A stretch of 64,000 nt of DNA from Vitellaria paradoxa (lineage: Eukaryota > Streptophyta > Magnoliopsida > Ericales > Sapotaceae): assembly GCA_019916065.1 (NCBI GenBank), contig CM034233.1, positions 26,919,936 through 26,983,935 on the forward strand. The letters are read 5' to 3'. Positions 37,370-47,753 of the stretch are shown piece after piece. Each line of letters begins with the position of its first letter. The stretch's first letter is position 1. The position numbers were made by a program, and so were the translations under genes. The notes under the pieces were generated by a model. That model saw only the letters and a list, made by a program, of their open reading frames with translations. It made no database searches and was not told the origin of the DNA.

Positions 37370-38343
37370 CATCATTATGGCATCAGCGATTGGGTCATAT
37401 CTCAAAAGATAGAATTGGGAGACTTGTGTCTGATGGAATTTTGGATTCTCTTAATTTTTTAGACTTTGATGTCTGCATTAATTGTATTACGGAAAAAACA
37501 GACCAAAACTAAGAGATTAGGTGCCAATAGAACTTCAGACGTCTTAGAATTGATACATACAGATATTTGTGGACCATTCCCTACGGCTTCTTGGAATGGT
37601 CAATAATATTTTATATCATTTATGGACGATTACTCACGCTATGGGTATACCTATATCTCATTCATGAGAAGCCTCAGTCACTGGACATGTTCAAAGCTTT
37701 TAAAGCTGAAGTTGAAAATCAACTTAACAAAAGGATTAAGAGCATTAGATCTGATCGTGGTGGTGAGTACTACGGCAAATCTGACGGTTTAGGAGAATAA
37801 TGTCCAGGACCATTTGCTAAATTCCTAGATAAGTGTGGAATCGTTCCACAGTACACCATGCCAAGATCTCCTAGCATGAATGGTGTAGCTGAGAGACGAA
37901 ATAGAACTCTAAAAGATATGGTAAGGAGTTTGATTAGTCATTCTACCTTATCAGAATCACTCTGGGGAGCAGCACTAAAGACTGCAGCTTATATTCTTAA
38001 TAGAGTACCAATTAAAGCAGCTGCTAAAACACCTTATGAGCTTTGGACAGGAAAAATGCCTAGTTTAAAGTATTTTCACATTTGGGGATGTCCAACTGAG
38101 GCAAGGCCTTATAGGTCACATGAAAATAAATTGGACTCCAAAACAGTGAATAGTTACTTTATTGGTTATTTTGAGCGATCTAGGGGCTACAAATTTTATG
38201 ATCCCACACTTAGGTTAATTTTTGAAATGGGAATTGCAACATTTTTTGAGGATGTTGATTTTAGGGGGAGAAATAAGGTTAGAGACATTGTCTTTGAGGA
38301 AGAATCAGTTTCGATCCTTACTATTGTATATGATAATGTGTAG
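37370..38343 (+). pseudogene. copia integrase remnant
   Basis: The zinc-binding start has LWHQRLGHIS and CINC. The catalytic Asp residues are in HTDICGPF and RSDRGGEYY, and the Glu is in [11 protein letters not shown]. The rest continues through ILNRVP and [19 protein letters not shown] to the C-terminal part near 38340. Stops (for example at 37798) and a frame change near 37490 interrupt it, but all DDE residues are present. Confidence 0.85.
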
Positions 38344-38585
38344 GCTTCTATACCTGTCATTGATTAAGAAGGAAATCAGGAACCTCAACAAGACAATATT
38401 GAACCTCCCATTCAGAGTAAGATAATTTTTCCAAAAGAGCAAAATCAACAGCCTCAAAACTAAGGAGATCCACGAGAGAAAGGAGAAGTACTATTCTAGA
38501 TGATTATGTAGTATTTCTCCAAGAACGTGAGGAAGATATTGGAATGGTGGAAGATGATCCAATCAACTTTAATCAGGCCATGTAG

Positions 38586-38924
38586 GATTCTAACTCTCAA
38601 CAGTGGATTGATGCAATGAATGAGGAGTACAAGTTTATGCAAGACAATAAAGTTTGGGATCTTGTTCCATTACCAGAATGTGCGAAGCCCATTGGTTGTA
38701 AATGGATATTTAAAACCAAAAGGGATTTGAATGGTAATGTGGAAAGATATAAGGCTCGTCTTGTAGCAAAAGGCTTTACCCAAAAAAAGGGCATCGACTT
38801 CAAAGAAACTTTCTCTCCGGTTTCTACGAAAGACTCTTTCAGAACTATTATGGCGCTTGTTGCACATTTTGATCTTGAGTTACATCAGATGGATGTTAAG
38901 ACGGCGTTTATTAATGGTGACATT
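38586..38924 (+). pseudogene. copia reverse transcriptase, N-terminal part
   Basis: Reads WIDAMNEEYKFMQDNKVWDL, then KPIGCKWIFKTKRD, YKARLVAKGFTQKKGIDF, TFSPVS and MDVKTAFINGDI. The frame is cut at 38924 by the 1.5-kb insertion and resumes at 40453 with NETIYMVQPENF. Confidence 0.9.
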
Positions 38925-40446
38925 GCTTGTTCTTGTTTAATTACCTCACTCCAAGATAAAAGCTCAAATGAAAATTCAGATTATAAATTCAAATTTAAAG
39001 AAAATGTTAAGTGAGGTAAATCAAGACAAGTTTTCCCCCAAGTGCAAGGTGTGGTTGAAGCACAAATAACTGGTAAGTCCCAGGTCATTTCCACAGGGAT
39101 CTAGGGAGTAATGAAGTGAATGACTCTAATGGAGATTAATTTGGCAAACACAACTCACAGAAAAATGTAAAATAGAAAATTAAAATCTGATTTGGTTGGT
39201 CGATGATTTTGAAATAACTTTCTAAAAGCAAAGTGAATTTAAACAAAAAGATTAAGTGATAAAAAATTGAGCAAGGCAAGTTTAATACCAATCCAAATGA
39301 ATTTCAAGTGCCAAGAGTTTATAAATTACCAAATCAACTTGTACTGGTTTTTGTGAGAAAATTAATTTCAATTGAAACAAACCATGGATTAAACACTCAA
39401 TGTGCATAACCTATTTTAAGGACAATAGGAGTTCTAATTCTAGCAACCCACATACAACAATGTCATGAGAGTTCTAAGTTAAGCAACACCTATGAACTCA
39501 TCAATAGGATATACAAAGTTGGATTAATCGGGTCTTGAATCAATGAGTTCTAAAACACCCAGCTGCAAATTGATTTGATAACTATAAGAACTCAAAGTAA
39601 ATTCATGAAGTTCGGCCACTTGAGATTCATTGGAAGGGCATTACCCTTGCCTTGGCTCAAGAAATCTTAGCCGAGCATGTTAAAAAGAAGAAAACAGAAG
39701 TGCAAATCTGATTCAAAGACATTACAATCTGAAATTGAAAGTTTAATGGATTTAGACTTGAAAATCTGATTACAGAAATTGGAATGAATTCAATGTGTAA
39801 ATCTCCAAAACTCTAATGCTGAATTAAAATTCCAGTATAAAACTCTGAACTCTCAATGAAAAACTCTCCAAAACTCCCTCTACGAAATCTGAATTTCTTC
39901 CCAGAAAATGTTCTCTGTTTTTCGTCGCGTGGGTCTCACTTCCCTTCTTTCTTCCTTCTCTCTCTTCCTTTTTTCTCTCTCCTCTAACCGAATGTTCCCC
40001 TCATGATGGCTTCTTCTCTCTCCTATATCTTTTTTTTCCTGATTTGCCCTCCCTGGATTGCAGGTGACATCACATGGGGAAGTTGGGGTCACATGGAATT
40101 CGTTGCTGTGAAGAAGCTTATATTCGAATACAGTAAAACCATATTCGAATACGATCCCCTGCTGCAGAAATTTCCAGAATAGTGATTCTGATCTCTTTGC
40201 ACTGATTTCAACTGAATTTTCTTCTTCTTCTGAAATAGCTTCAATCCTTTGATGTGTTGTGCAGCATACTTTCTTCTCAACACCCTCAATGTAGCTCAAT
40301 TTCTTGTTTTTGTGATGGAAATCAACACATATTCCACTTTGGAGATATGGGGATGAAATCTGCACAAAACATAGATTTTATATCTTTTTATGATGTGTGC
40401 AAGTGTAATTTGAATATATAAATATGTAACAATTGATGTTCAATCA
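38925..40446. mobile_element. 1.5-kb insertion in the copia RT, unclassified
   Basis: Flanked by GACATT at 38919-38924 and 40447-40452, a 6-bp target duplication; the RT reading frame is restored exactly if the insert and one duplication are removed. It contains an AAGTCCCAGGTCATTTCCAC block near 39077, of a kind common in plant LTR-type repeats. A 161-codon minus-strand frame (39880-40365) matches no family I know. No terminal repeats are obvious. Probably a non-autonomous element. Confidence 0.7.
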
Positions 40447-40452
40447 GACATT

Positions 40453-41690
40453 AATGAAACGATCTATATGGTACAACCAGAAAATTTTGTGTTGGGAGAC
40501 TCAAAGAATATGGTTTGCAGATTAAAGAAATCCATCTATGGACTCAAACAAGCTTCCCGTCATTGGTACCACAAATTTCATCAAGTAATTATCTCGTTTG
40601 GTTTTAAGATAAATACTGTGGATAATTTGTATATTACAAGTTCAGTGGGAGTAAGTATATTTTACTGGTTTTATATGTTGATGACATATTGCTCATCACA
40701 AATGATATGGGCATGTTGCATAAAACCAAGAGATTTCTATCAAAGAATTTTGAGATGAAGATCTTGGTGATGTATCTTTTCTATTAGGGATTCAGATACA
40801 TCGAAATCGCTCTCGGGGTACTTTTGGATTATCACAAAGGCCTATATCAATAAGGTACTTAAAGATTTGGCATGCAGGATTGTAAACCAGTTGACACCCC
40901 TGTCGCTAAGGGAGACAAATTTAGTCTCAATCAGTGCCCTAAGAATGATCTTAAAGTTAAGGAGATGCAGAAGATTCCCTATGCGTCAGCTGTTGGGAGC
41001 CTAATGTATGCTTAAGTTTGTAAAGATCCGGACATAGCATTCATTATTGGAATGCTAGGCAGATATTTAAGCAATCCTGGGATGGATCATTGGAAAGCAG
41101 CCAAATGAGTTATGAGGTACTTACAGATAATAAAGGATTACATGCTCACATATATGGAATTAGATCAGTTGGAGATCATTGGATTTTCTGATTCCGATTT
41201 TGCTGGATGCCAAGACAGTAGGAGATCCACATCAGGTTATATCTACCTGCTGGCTGGAGGAGCTATATCCTGGAGAAGTGCTAAGCAAACACTCATAACT
41301 TCTTCCACTATAGTAGCAGAGTTCATAGTTTGTTATGAGGCGTCTAATCATGGAATATGGCTACGAAACTTTGTCATTGGGTTGCAAATTTTAGATAGTA
41401 TTGAAAGACCATTAAAGTTATTTTGTGACAATAAGTTAGCTGTGCTGTATTTCAACAACAATAGGAGCTCTTCGAAGTCTAAACACATAGACATCAAGTT
41501 CCTAGTCGTTAAGGAGAGAGTTCAGAGTGGTCAAGTGTTTATAGAGCATATTAACACAAACTCTATGATTGCGGATCCACTCACTAAAGGCTTACCACCC
41601 AAGGTCTTTCATGAGCACGTAGCTCATATAGGTGTTGTGTCACTTGATGATATATTGGTTTTAGTGGGAGTTTGTATTTGGATGCTTTTC
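40453..41690 (+). pseudogene. copia reverse transcriptase C-terminal part and RNase H
   Basis: RT resumes with CRLKKSIYGLKQASRHWYHK. The catalytic YVDDILLI is encoded near 40675 but out of frame after a shift. Further frames lead to the RNase H domain (41112 on): FSDSDFAGCQDSRRSTSGY, AISWRSAKQ, LFCDNKLAV, SKHIDIKF and IADPLTKGL. Several in-frame stops precede it. Confidence 0.88.
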
Positions 41691-42054
41691 AGTTGTGGAC
41701 ACATTTTATGGATATATTTTCTGCAAAATAAAGTATACGGTTTATTTGCACTCTAAATGTATTTACTGTGATCTCACTAAAGAATAAAGTTGGACCAGTT
41801 GGAAATAGGTATGTTTAGATCACATTACATGTAATTTTCATGCTACACATCCATACTTGATCTATGTCGTTGATTATATTGATATATGTGACTATTGATG
41901 GGTTTAGTTATGATACATATAATGAAAACCGCTTTAATCCTATATTAATATAATTGATGGACCAGATTGTAAAAAATGTTTGGTAATGATAGCAAATTTT
42001 GAGCTCATAAGGTTATTTTTATAATGCACAACTATAAACTAACATATCTGGCCC

Positions 42055-42065
42055 AAGGGGGAGAT
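42055..42065 (+). promoter_or_regulatory. Polypurine tract of the copia element
   Basis: AAGGGGGAGAT directly before the TGTTGG start of the 3' LTR; primes plus-strand DNA synthesis in LTR retrotransposons. Confidence 0.85.
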
Positions 42066-45000
42066 TGTTGGAAAATAATCAATGGTGGGCCAAACATGTT
42101 ATTAATTGTGTATTATTATCACGCCTCGGATCTCGCGACCTGATGGATGAGTGATAAACACACATAACATACACTAATATAACCATCCCATGATCAGAGC
42201 AATATAAAAACCTCTAGGTGAGCCCAAAACATAAAATGAGATAACATAAATTTAACCTTGGCTATAGTCAAGTCACAAACTTCCAACATTCCTCCCCTTA
42301 ATACATAACTTAGGCCATAGGGCCCTTACAACCAAATCGAATAAGTCCTCAATGTACAATATTACAATTTCAAATAAAACAAAACTAAGTAACCAAAAGT
42401 TTTGCTAAGTTTAGAAAGGCTCATGCATAAGCACTCCTAATTCAACCCCATCAGCCCACCTGATTGATATGACCTGTTCCTACATCAAAATCTGTGGAGA
42501 CGTGAGCACAGGTCCACTTATGCCCACGATGCCTCAAACAAACATATATGGTATGTAATCAACACATGCGTGCCAATGTACATATATATATAGATACACC
42601 CACACTTTCTATATGCCATAACAATTTATTAATATCAATTAGCTTTCAACTTATGTAAGTATTTATCGTTATTCAATAACATCATAATGTTGTATTCAAT
42701 TCCAATTATTATTCATTATTAAATTTCCCAAGTTTATATCCAATCACGTTCCATATCACATTATCACATATTCAACATATATTACATTATCACATATTCA
42801 ACATTCAATCACATAACCATATCCACATTAGCACCTATTCATCATTCCATCACATTTCCACATCCACATTTTCACTTATTCATCATTCGATTACATTGCT
42901 ATAACCACACAAGTCATCAGGGGTTGGGTGCATCCACAATATTGTCTTTTATGGGTTAATACCCAACGAAAACGATAAACCGATGTCGTCGTTTAGGATC
43001 ACAGTCCAGGGCCACGAGGAGCCAAAACACACACAATGTTATGAGCTACTAACCCACTGGCATTGACACCAAACCCTGCACAGGTTCCAGGTCTTTCAAC
43101 CCAAGGTAATCTCAAGACCCTTCCTATTTTCATATCCCACCACGGCTCCTGGCGCACTACCAATTATTCATCACATTCAATACTCTTTAATCACAATTCA
43201 CTTTCATCACTATAAACTTTCCAACACACATATCCACATTCCATTTCATCATGGAACACAACTCATTTCATTTCTTCATTTCATTTAACCCAAGCCTCAT
43301 TTAATTTCCATCACTTATTAACAAAAGTTTACATTTCAATATCTTTCAATCATATATTCACTTTTCGATTCATCCCAAGATTCATCACGTATCAACATTG
43401 ATCAAACCTTATTAAACATTCAACATTTATCATCATTATGAATTTGAGTATCTTTGTCAATTCACATTTTACTTAATTAATCACATGTTCATATACCTCT
43501 TCATTTAGTTTACATCAAGACATAATCACAATTCTACTCGATTAAGACTCTTATCTCAAAGTAATCTTCCAATTCATTTCATTCAAGGTAACACTCATTC
43601 ACCATTATAAGTTAAATCCCATTAGCTTAAGATAACAGATCCTTAATCATTTTTAGAACACATTTTCCTTTTTAAATCCATGCAATTAATCAAAGAAAAG
43701 TTTCATGCGACAACATGTTACTAAACTCTTTACAAACCTAAGGTAGAAGGTCAAAGTAAACATAGTCAGAAATCAGACCTAGGCTCGATGGGCGCTCAAG
43801 TTGGCACTCAACCGTGTGCCCAAGGGCTTGTGCGCCTATGCCTTGTGTGCCTAAGGAGTCCAGGCGCCCATGTCTTGGGTGCCCAAGGGGTTAGGTGCCC
43901 AACTGTGTCTCTCTCGTGCCCCCACAACTTGGTCCAAGGTACGGGTTTCATGCTCTGTTTTCTGGTTTCTTGGTTTTTCATACTTGAAACCTCAAATTGA
44001 CCAACTTTAAGTTAAAATACCTAAAGTTTCATGTTCATAACATCTTCACAAGTCTCATAAGCATTAAAGGAAACCAACCATTTGAGTTTTCATTGACTAT
44101 GGGCCAAGTTATGGATCAAACATCCTTATCTCTCTTTCTACCTATACGTGTATGTATAACCCTCATTTTCTTCCATAAATGAAATCAAATCTTGCAATGG
44201 TTACCCAAATATTGTTCTAGATCTTGTTACACATCATATATGTAACAATGAGCATAAAATCCCTACCTCAAACCAAATAGAGATGAAGAACAAGAGGTGG
44301 TCTTTTCCCGGTTTCAAGCTTCCAAACTTGGAAGATTCAATCTCTTCACCCTTTGATCTAAACAACAAACAAATCACATAGATATGTTTCTTAAGTGCTT
44401 AATTGCATCCTTGCAAGGTTAATTTGATTTTGGTTTAGGTTAGAGACACTTACCATACAAATCCTTCCCGTTTCTATTTGTTCTTTTTTCCTTCTTCTCT
44501 TTTGCTTCTCTCCCAGTTTCTTTCTCTCCAAACAACTTCTCTCTCTATCTTTCTTTTGCATCATATACACAAGTATATATATATTTTAAGCAATATTTTA
44601 ATCCCAAATAGTGTTCCAGATCTTTCCCATCCCCCTAGCCTAATATAGGGTTTATAGGGGTGAGGCTTGGCCGCACAAGTCAGAACACATCATACAAGTT
44701 ATTTCTATTGTAGCTCGGGCGCCCAACACCTTCTCGGTCATGCGCCCAAACTCTTGGATGCCCATGTTGTGTTCGCCCAAGCCTTAGGCGCCCATGTTCC
44801 ATCAGCCCAAGGTGCCCCCCTCTTCTATACTTGTACTAAAATGCCAACTCTCACGTGTTTGGCTCATCCTTCTCAAAGTTCCTAACTCTAAAGTACAAGT
44901 AATGATGATTACCCCTTAATCAACATACTATTACCTCAAAATGTTCAAATAACCATCTATTTACATTAACACAAAAGTTTGGGGTATTAGAATTATAGGC

Positions 45001-45356
45001 TATCATAAAGGTTTATCCCATTTAAAGTGGTCTGATAAGATTTTAAAGTTTTAGGCTTTATGTCATCTCATATTGTATAGGCTTTTATAATGTGTAGATA
45101 CCTAAGCTCATATTGGTCATGATCTCTAGGTCATACGTAGGGTTTTCTAATCAATCTGACATCCCATCATTAGGGAGAATTAGGAAAAGAAACTGCCATA
45201 TAGACTTGGAAGATCAGAAACCAAGAAATTACAGCCATGGATTCAGGTACGTTTCTGCAATAATTTATTTTCTTGATGATTCAATGTAAATAAGATCTGG
45301 GTAATGATGATTGTTTTCATCATATATAAAGAATATTTTATTTTAATTATATTACA
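42066..45356 (+). repeat. 3' LTR of the copia element, interrupted
   Basis: The LTR parts are 42066-42116 and 44997-45356; compared with the 5' LTR about 53 bp are missing after AGATACCTAAG. It ends in ATTATATTACA before the ATCCA duplication. Confidence 0.9.
42117..44991 (-). mobile_element. 2.9-kb LTR-like element (family B) inserted in the 3' LTR
   Basis: Flanked by ATTAT at 42112-42116 and 44992-44996; the 5' LTR shows the empty site with a single ATTAT. Read on the minus strand it begins TCTAATACCCCAAAC and ends CGAGGCGTGATA, resembling the TGTAATA...GCGTGACA ends of family A with mutated termini. It contains degenerate GC-rich GCGCCCA/TGCCCAAG repeats at 43787-43927 and 44713-44822. 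No RT or integrase is visible. Likely a solo LTR. Confidence 0.8.
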
Positions 45357-45361
45357 ATCCA

Positions 45362-45834
45362 AACTCTATGCTTTGAATTCTACTTGGTTGTTGACCTCAT
45401 TTATACACTATACCATCTTTTTCTAAATGATTGATTTATATGAAATAAATACTTATATTTTATTGAAATATTATTTTTATTACTTTAATGTTGTAATGAT
45501 AATTTAATATAAGATTGTCAATAATTCTTATATTTATTAAATTGAAGGTACAATAATTTAAATATAAAATTTATAAATACAAATGCAACCTAAATATTTT
45601 GAAAAATTATATTTTATAATAAAAAGATTATATTTAAATTATTGCACCTTCAATTTAATAAATATAAAAATTATTGACAATCTTATGTTAAATTATCATT
45701 ACAACATTAAAGTAATAGAAATAATATTTTAATAAAATATATGTACTTATTTCACATAAATTAATCATTAAAAAAAGGATAATATAGTGCATAAATGAAG
45801 TCAACAGCCAAGGAGAATTCAAAGCATAGAGTTT
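45362..45834. repeat. Near-perfect inverted repeat (arms about 205 bp, loop about 60 bp)
   Basis: The arm starting AACTCTATGCTTTGAATTCT at 45362 is the reverse complement of the arm ending at 45834, with roughly one mismatch in ten bases. A transcript would fold into a long hairpin. It forms the core of the foldback element. Confidence 0.88.
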
Positions 45835-46832
45835 GGGCTGCATGCAAACTTTTGAGATTTAAACATATCTTTCAACTAGATATAGGTTTGAGGGCTTAAT
45901 TTACTTTTGAAATTTAGGCCCCTAAAATTCAATCTCATTTGTTGAAAAGATATGCTAGGCCAAACCCTATGCTTTGAATTCTTTTTAGCTGTATATAAAC
46001 TCTTTTTTTAATAATTAATTTATTTAAAATAAATACATATATTTTATTAAAATATTATTTCTATTACCTTAATGTTGTAATAATAATTTAACTTAAGTGT
46101 CACGCCCCGGATTTTCATAACCGAATGCCCAGGGGTGACTTGGAATTTATTTGTTAGTTATAAAAATAAGATGATAAAACACGCTGTCACACCCCAGAGT
46201 TTTCCTCCAGATTGGGGTTGACCCGTAAGAAAAATTTAAGATAGTCAAAATCCCATGTTTATCCCAAACAATATTTATAAGTCATTGGACTGAACCATTT
46301 GATGGGATTTCAACTACAGGGCACAAAATAAAGATAGAGAAAAATATTACAGAGCCATCTAAGTGTCCCAATCACGCTATTAACATTACATAAAAGTAAA
46401 TTAGGTCTATGCTTAATAATTACAATCATCCAACAATTATTACAGACAAAAAATAAAAGTCCTCCAGCCCTGTGCAGGAAAGAAGAAAAAAATGGATAAC
46501 TCTTCTGATGGAATATTTAAGAGAATTTAATCTCTTTCCAGCTCATCTTCTGTATCCCTGTGCTTAATAGCCTGAAAAAAAATATTCCCACAAGGGGTGA
46601 GCTACTAAAGCCCAGTAATCAGAATCTCCTAGGTGCCTATATGCAGTGGTTGTAATACTACACTGTATTAAATGAATGTATTTAGGTGGCATACTATTTA
46701 TGCAACAATTAATTCAATAGATCTCAACTGAATAATGTAAATTATACTTACAATGACTCGATGAAACCGTCACCGTAACTACTATTTTACTTACATGTAA
46801 ATAGTTAAATACTGATGTGTATACCACAATGA

Positions 46833-46909
46833 AGTCTGTGTCGCAGTGGTAGGGATCTCAGATTTAGATCTTCAAGGTCTCGGGATCAAAACCCCGTAGC
46901 GATACAGGT
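46833..46909 (+). other. tRNA-like module 2 in family A copy 3
   Basis: TGTCGCAGTGG fits the A box with one mismatch and GATCAAAAC fits the B-box core GWTCRANNC exactly. CGGG and CCCG can flank the B-box loop. Confidence 0.55.
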
Positions 46910-47668
46910 TTTCATAAAATATTAATATATATATATATATATGTTTTTATAAAATATTAATCGAGAGGAATTAAATATAATTAAATAATTCCAACACATC
47001 ATTCATACATAACAAGAGAGGTTGCTGGTCACAGTAAAATTTTGTAAAGGAGTTTAATCTAAATCCTCCTAAGATAATCATACTCCTATCCTCCTCTACC
47101 CCCAGCCTTGGGAACCAGTGACTTCACGGGCTTAGCATCCAATGCATACCGACGGTGTCACCTACCAAAAACCTAGCCGTCGCGACCGGCTACCTGCTGG
47201 CCAGGTCAGAAGGGAGCATCTCCCAAATAAATGCATGTTCCCATCTTCATCTAAAAGGCCATTTCTACCCATCCATCACCCCATTGCCAAAAACAGCTTT
47301 AGCACCAAGTGCCTTAATTTCTTCTCACCTTTTACATTCCAAGGGTACCTTGTATGGAAATCAGACATTTTTAATAACAACCGGCAATGTTCCCGGGCGA
47401 TGAATCAAAAGTGAGATTATTTAGTCACATGCAATATATTTTTAAGCACTTTATTTATATCCATACTTTAATAGTAATTTTCAATAAATCAAAGATTTAA
47501 CATAGTCATCAATATCATTATCACAAAGGTAGGCACTATATGTAAATTAACAATTAGCAAGAAAAAAAAATTTAGAATACAAATTAGTATTTTAGTTAAT
47601 TGTTTTGACAAGTTTACCGTACCAAATTTGATAAGAATAAAATTATTTCTAATGGTATATTAATTAGG

Positions 47669-47753
47669 CCGAGGTTGGTAGCTTAGTGGGTGGGCGACCC
47701 TAATTGCGATTTAAAGTCGCAAGTTCGAACCTCATTGGTTGCAAATCTCGGTT
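47669..47753 (+). other. tRNA-like module 1 in family A copy 3
   Basis: 85 nt. A box TAGCTTAGTGG (exact) and B core GTTCGAACC (exact), about 33 nt apart. Terminal pairing CCGAG/CTCGG. An internal 6-bp stem TTGCGA/TCGCAA carries a 7-nt loop TTTAAAG, like an anticodon arm. The T stem is poor and the variable region too short for a normal tRNA, so this is a tRNA-like or tRNA-derived element and not a tRNA gene. Confidence 0.65.

Larger units (their letters stand above)
34379..45356 (+). mobile_element. Ty1/copia LTR retrotransposon with two nested insertions
   Basis: LTRs at 34379-34842 and 42066-45356 (the latter interrupted), a primer-binding site, gag to RNase H in copia order on the plus strand, and a polypurine tract. 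The target duplication is ATCCA at 34374-34378 and 45357-45361. Stops and frameshifts disable every domain. Without the insertions at 38925-40446 and 42117-44991 it is about 6.6 kb. Confidence 0.92.
34290..45960. mobile_element. Foldback element (long inverted repeat), copy 1, split by a copia element
   Basis: The inner arms 45362-45566 and 45628-45834 are near-perfect reverse complements over about 205 bp. The outer arm continues on the right at 45835-45950 and on the left at about 34290-34378, on the far side of the copia insertion. Both outer arms contain ATTGCATGC/GCATGCAA and TTCAATCTCATTTGTTGAAA-like sequence. Without the copia element it would be about 700 bp and almost wholly self-complementary. 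Non-coding. Outer ends are approximate. Confidence 0.75.

Noticed and set aside
39880..40365. 161-codon minus-strand frame in the copia insertion
   Set aside because: Lysine/glutamate-rich low-complexity C-terminus, no family match I know, and it lies inside a non-autonomous insertion. Described under the insertion only.
47142..47414. Two overlapping 80-90-codon plus-strand frames
   Set aside because: They lie inside family A copy 3 and are not kept open in copies 1 and 2, so there is no sign of coding constraint.
47669..47753. A functional tRNA gene
   Set aside because: A and B boxes and a 7-nt-loop stem are present, but the T stem and variable region do not fit a cloverleaf, and the sequence repeats within a transposon family.
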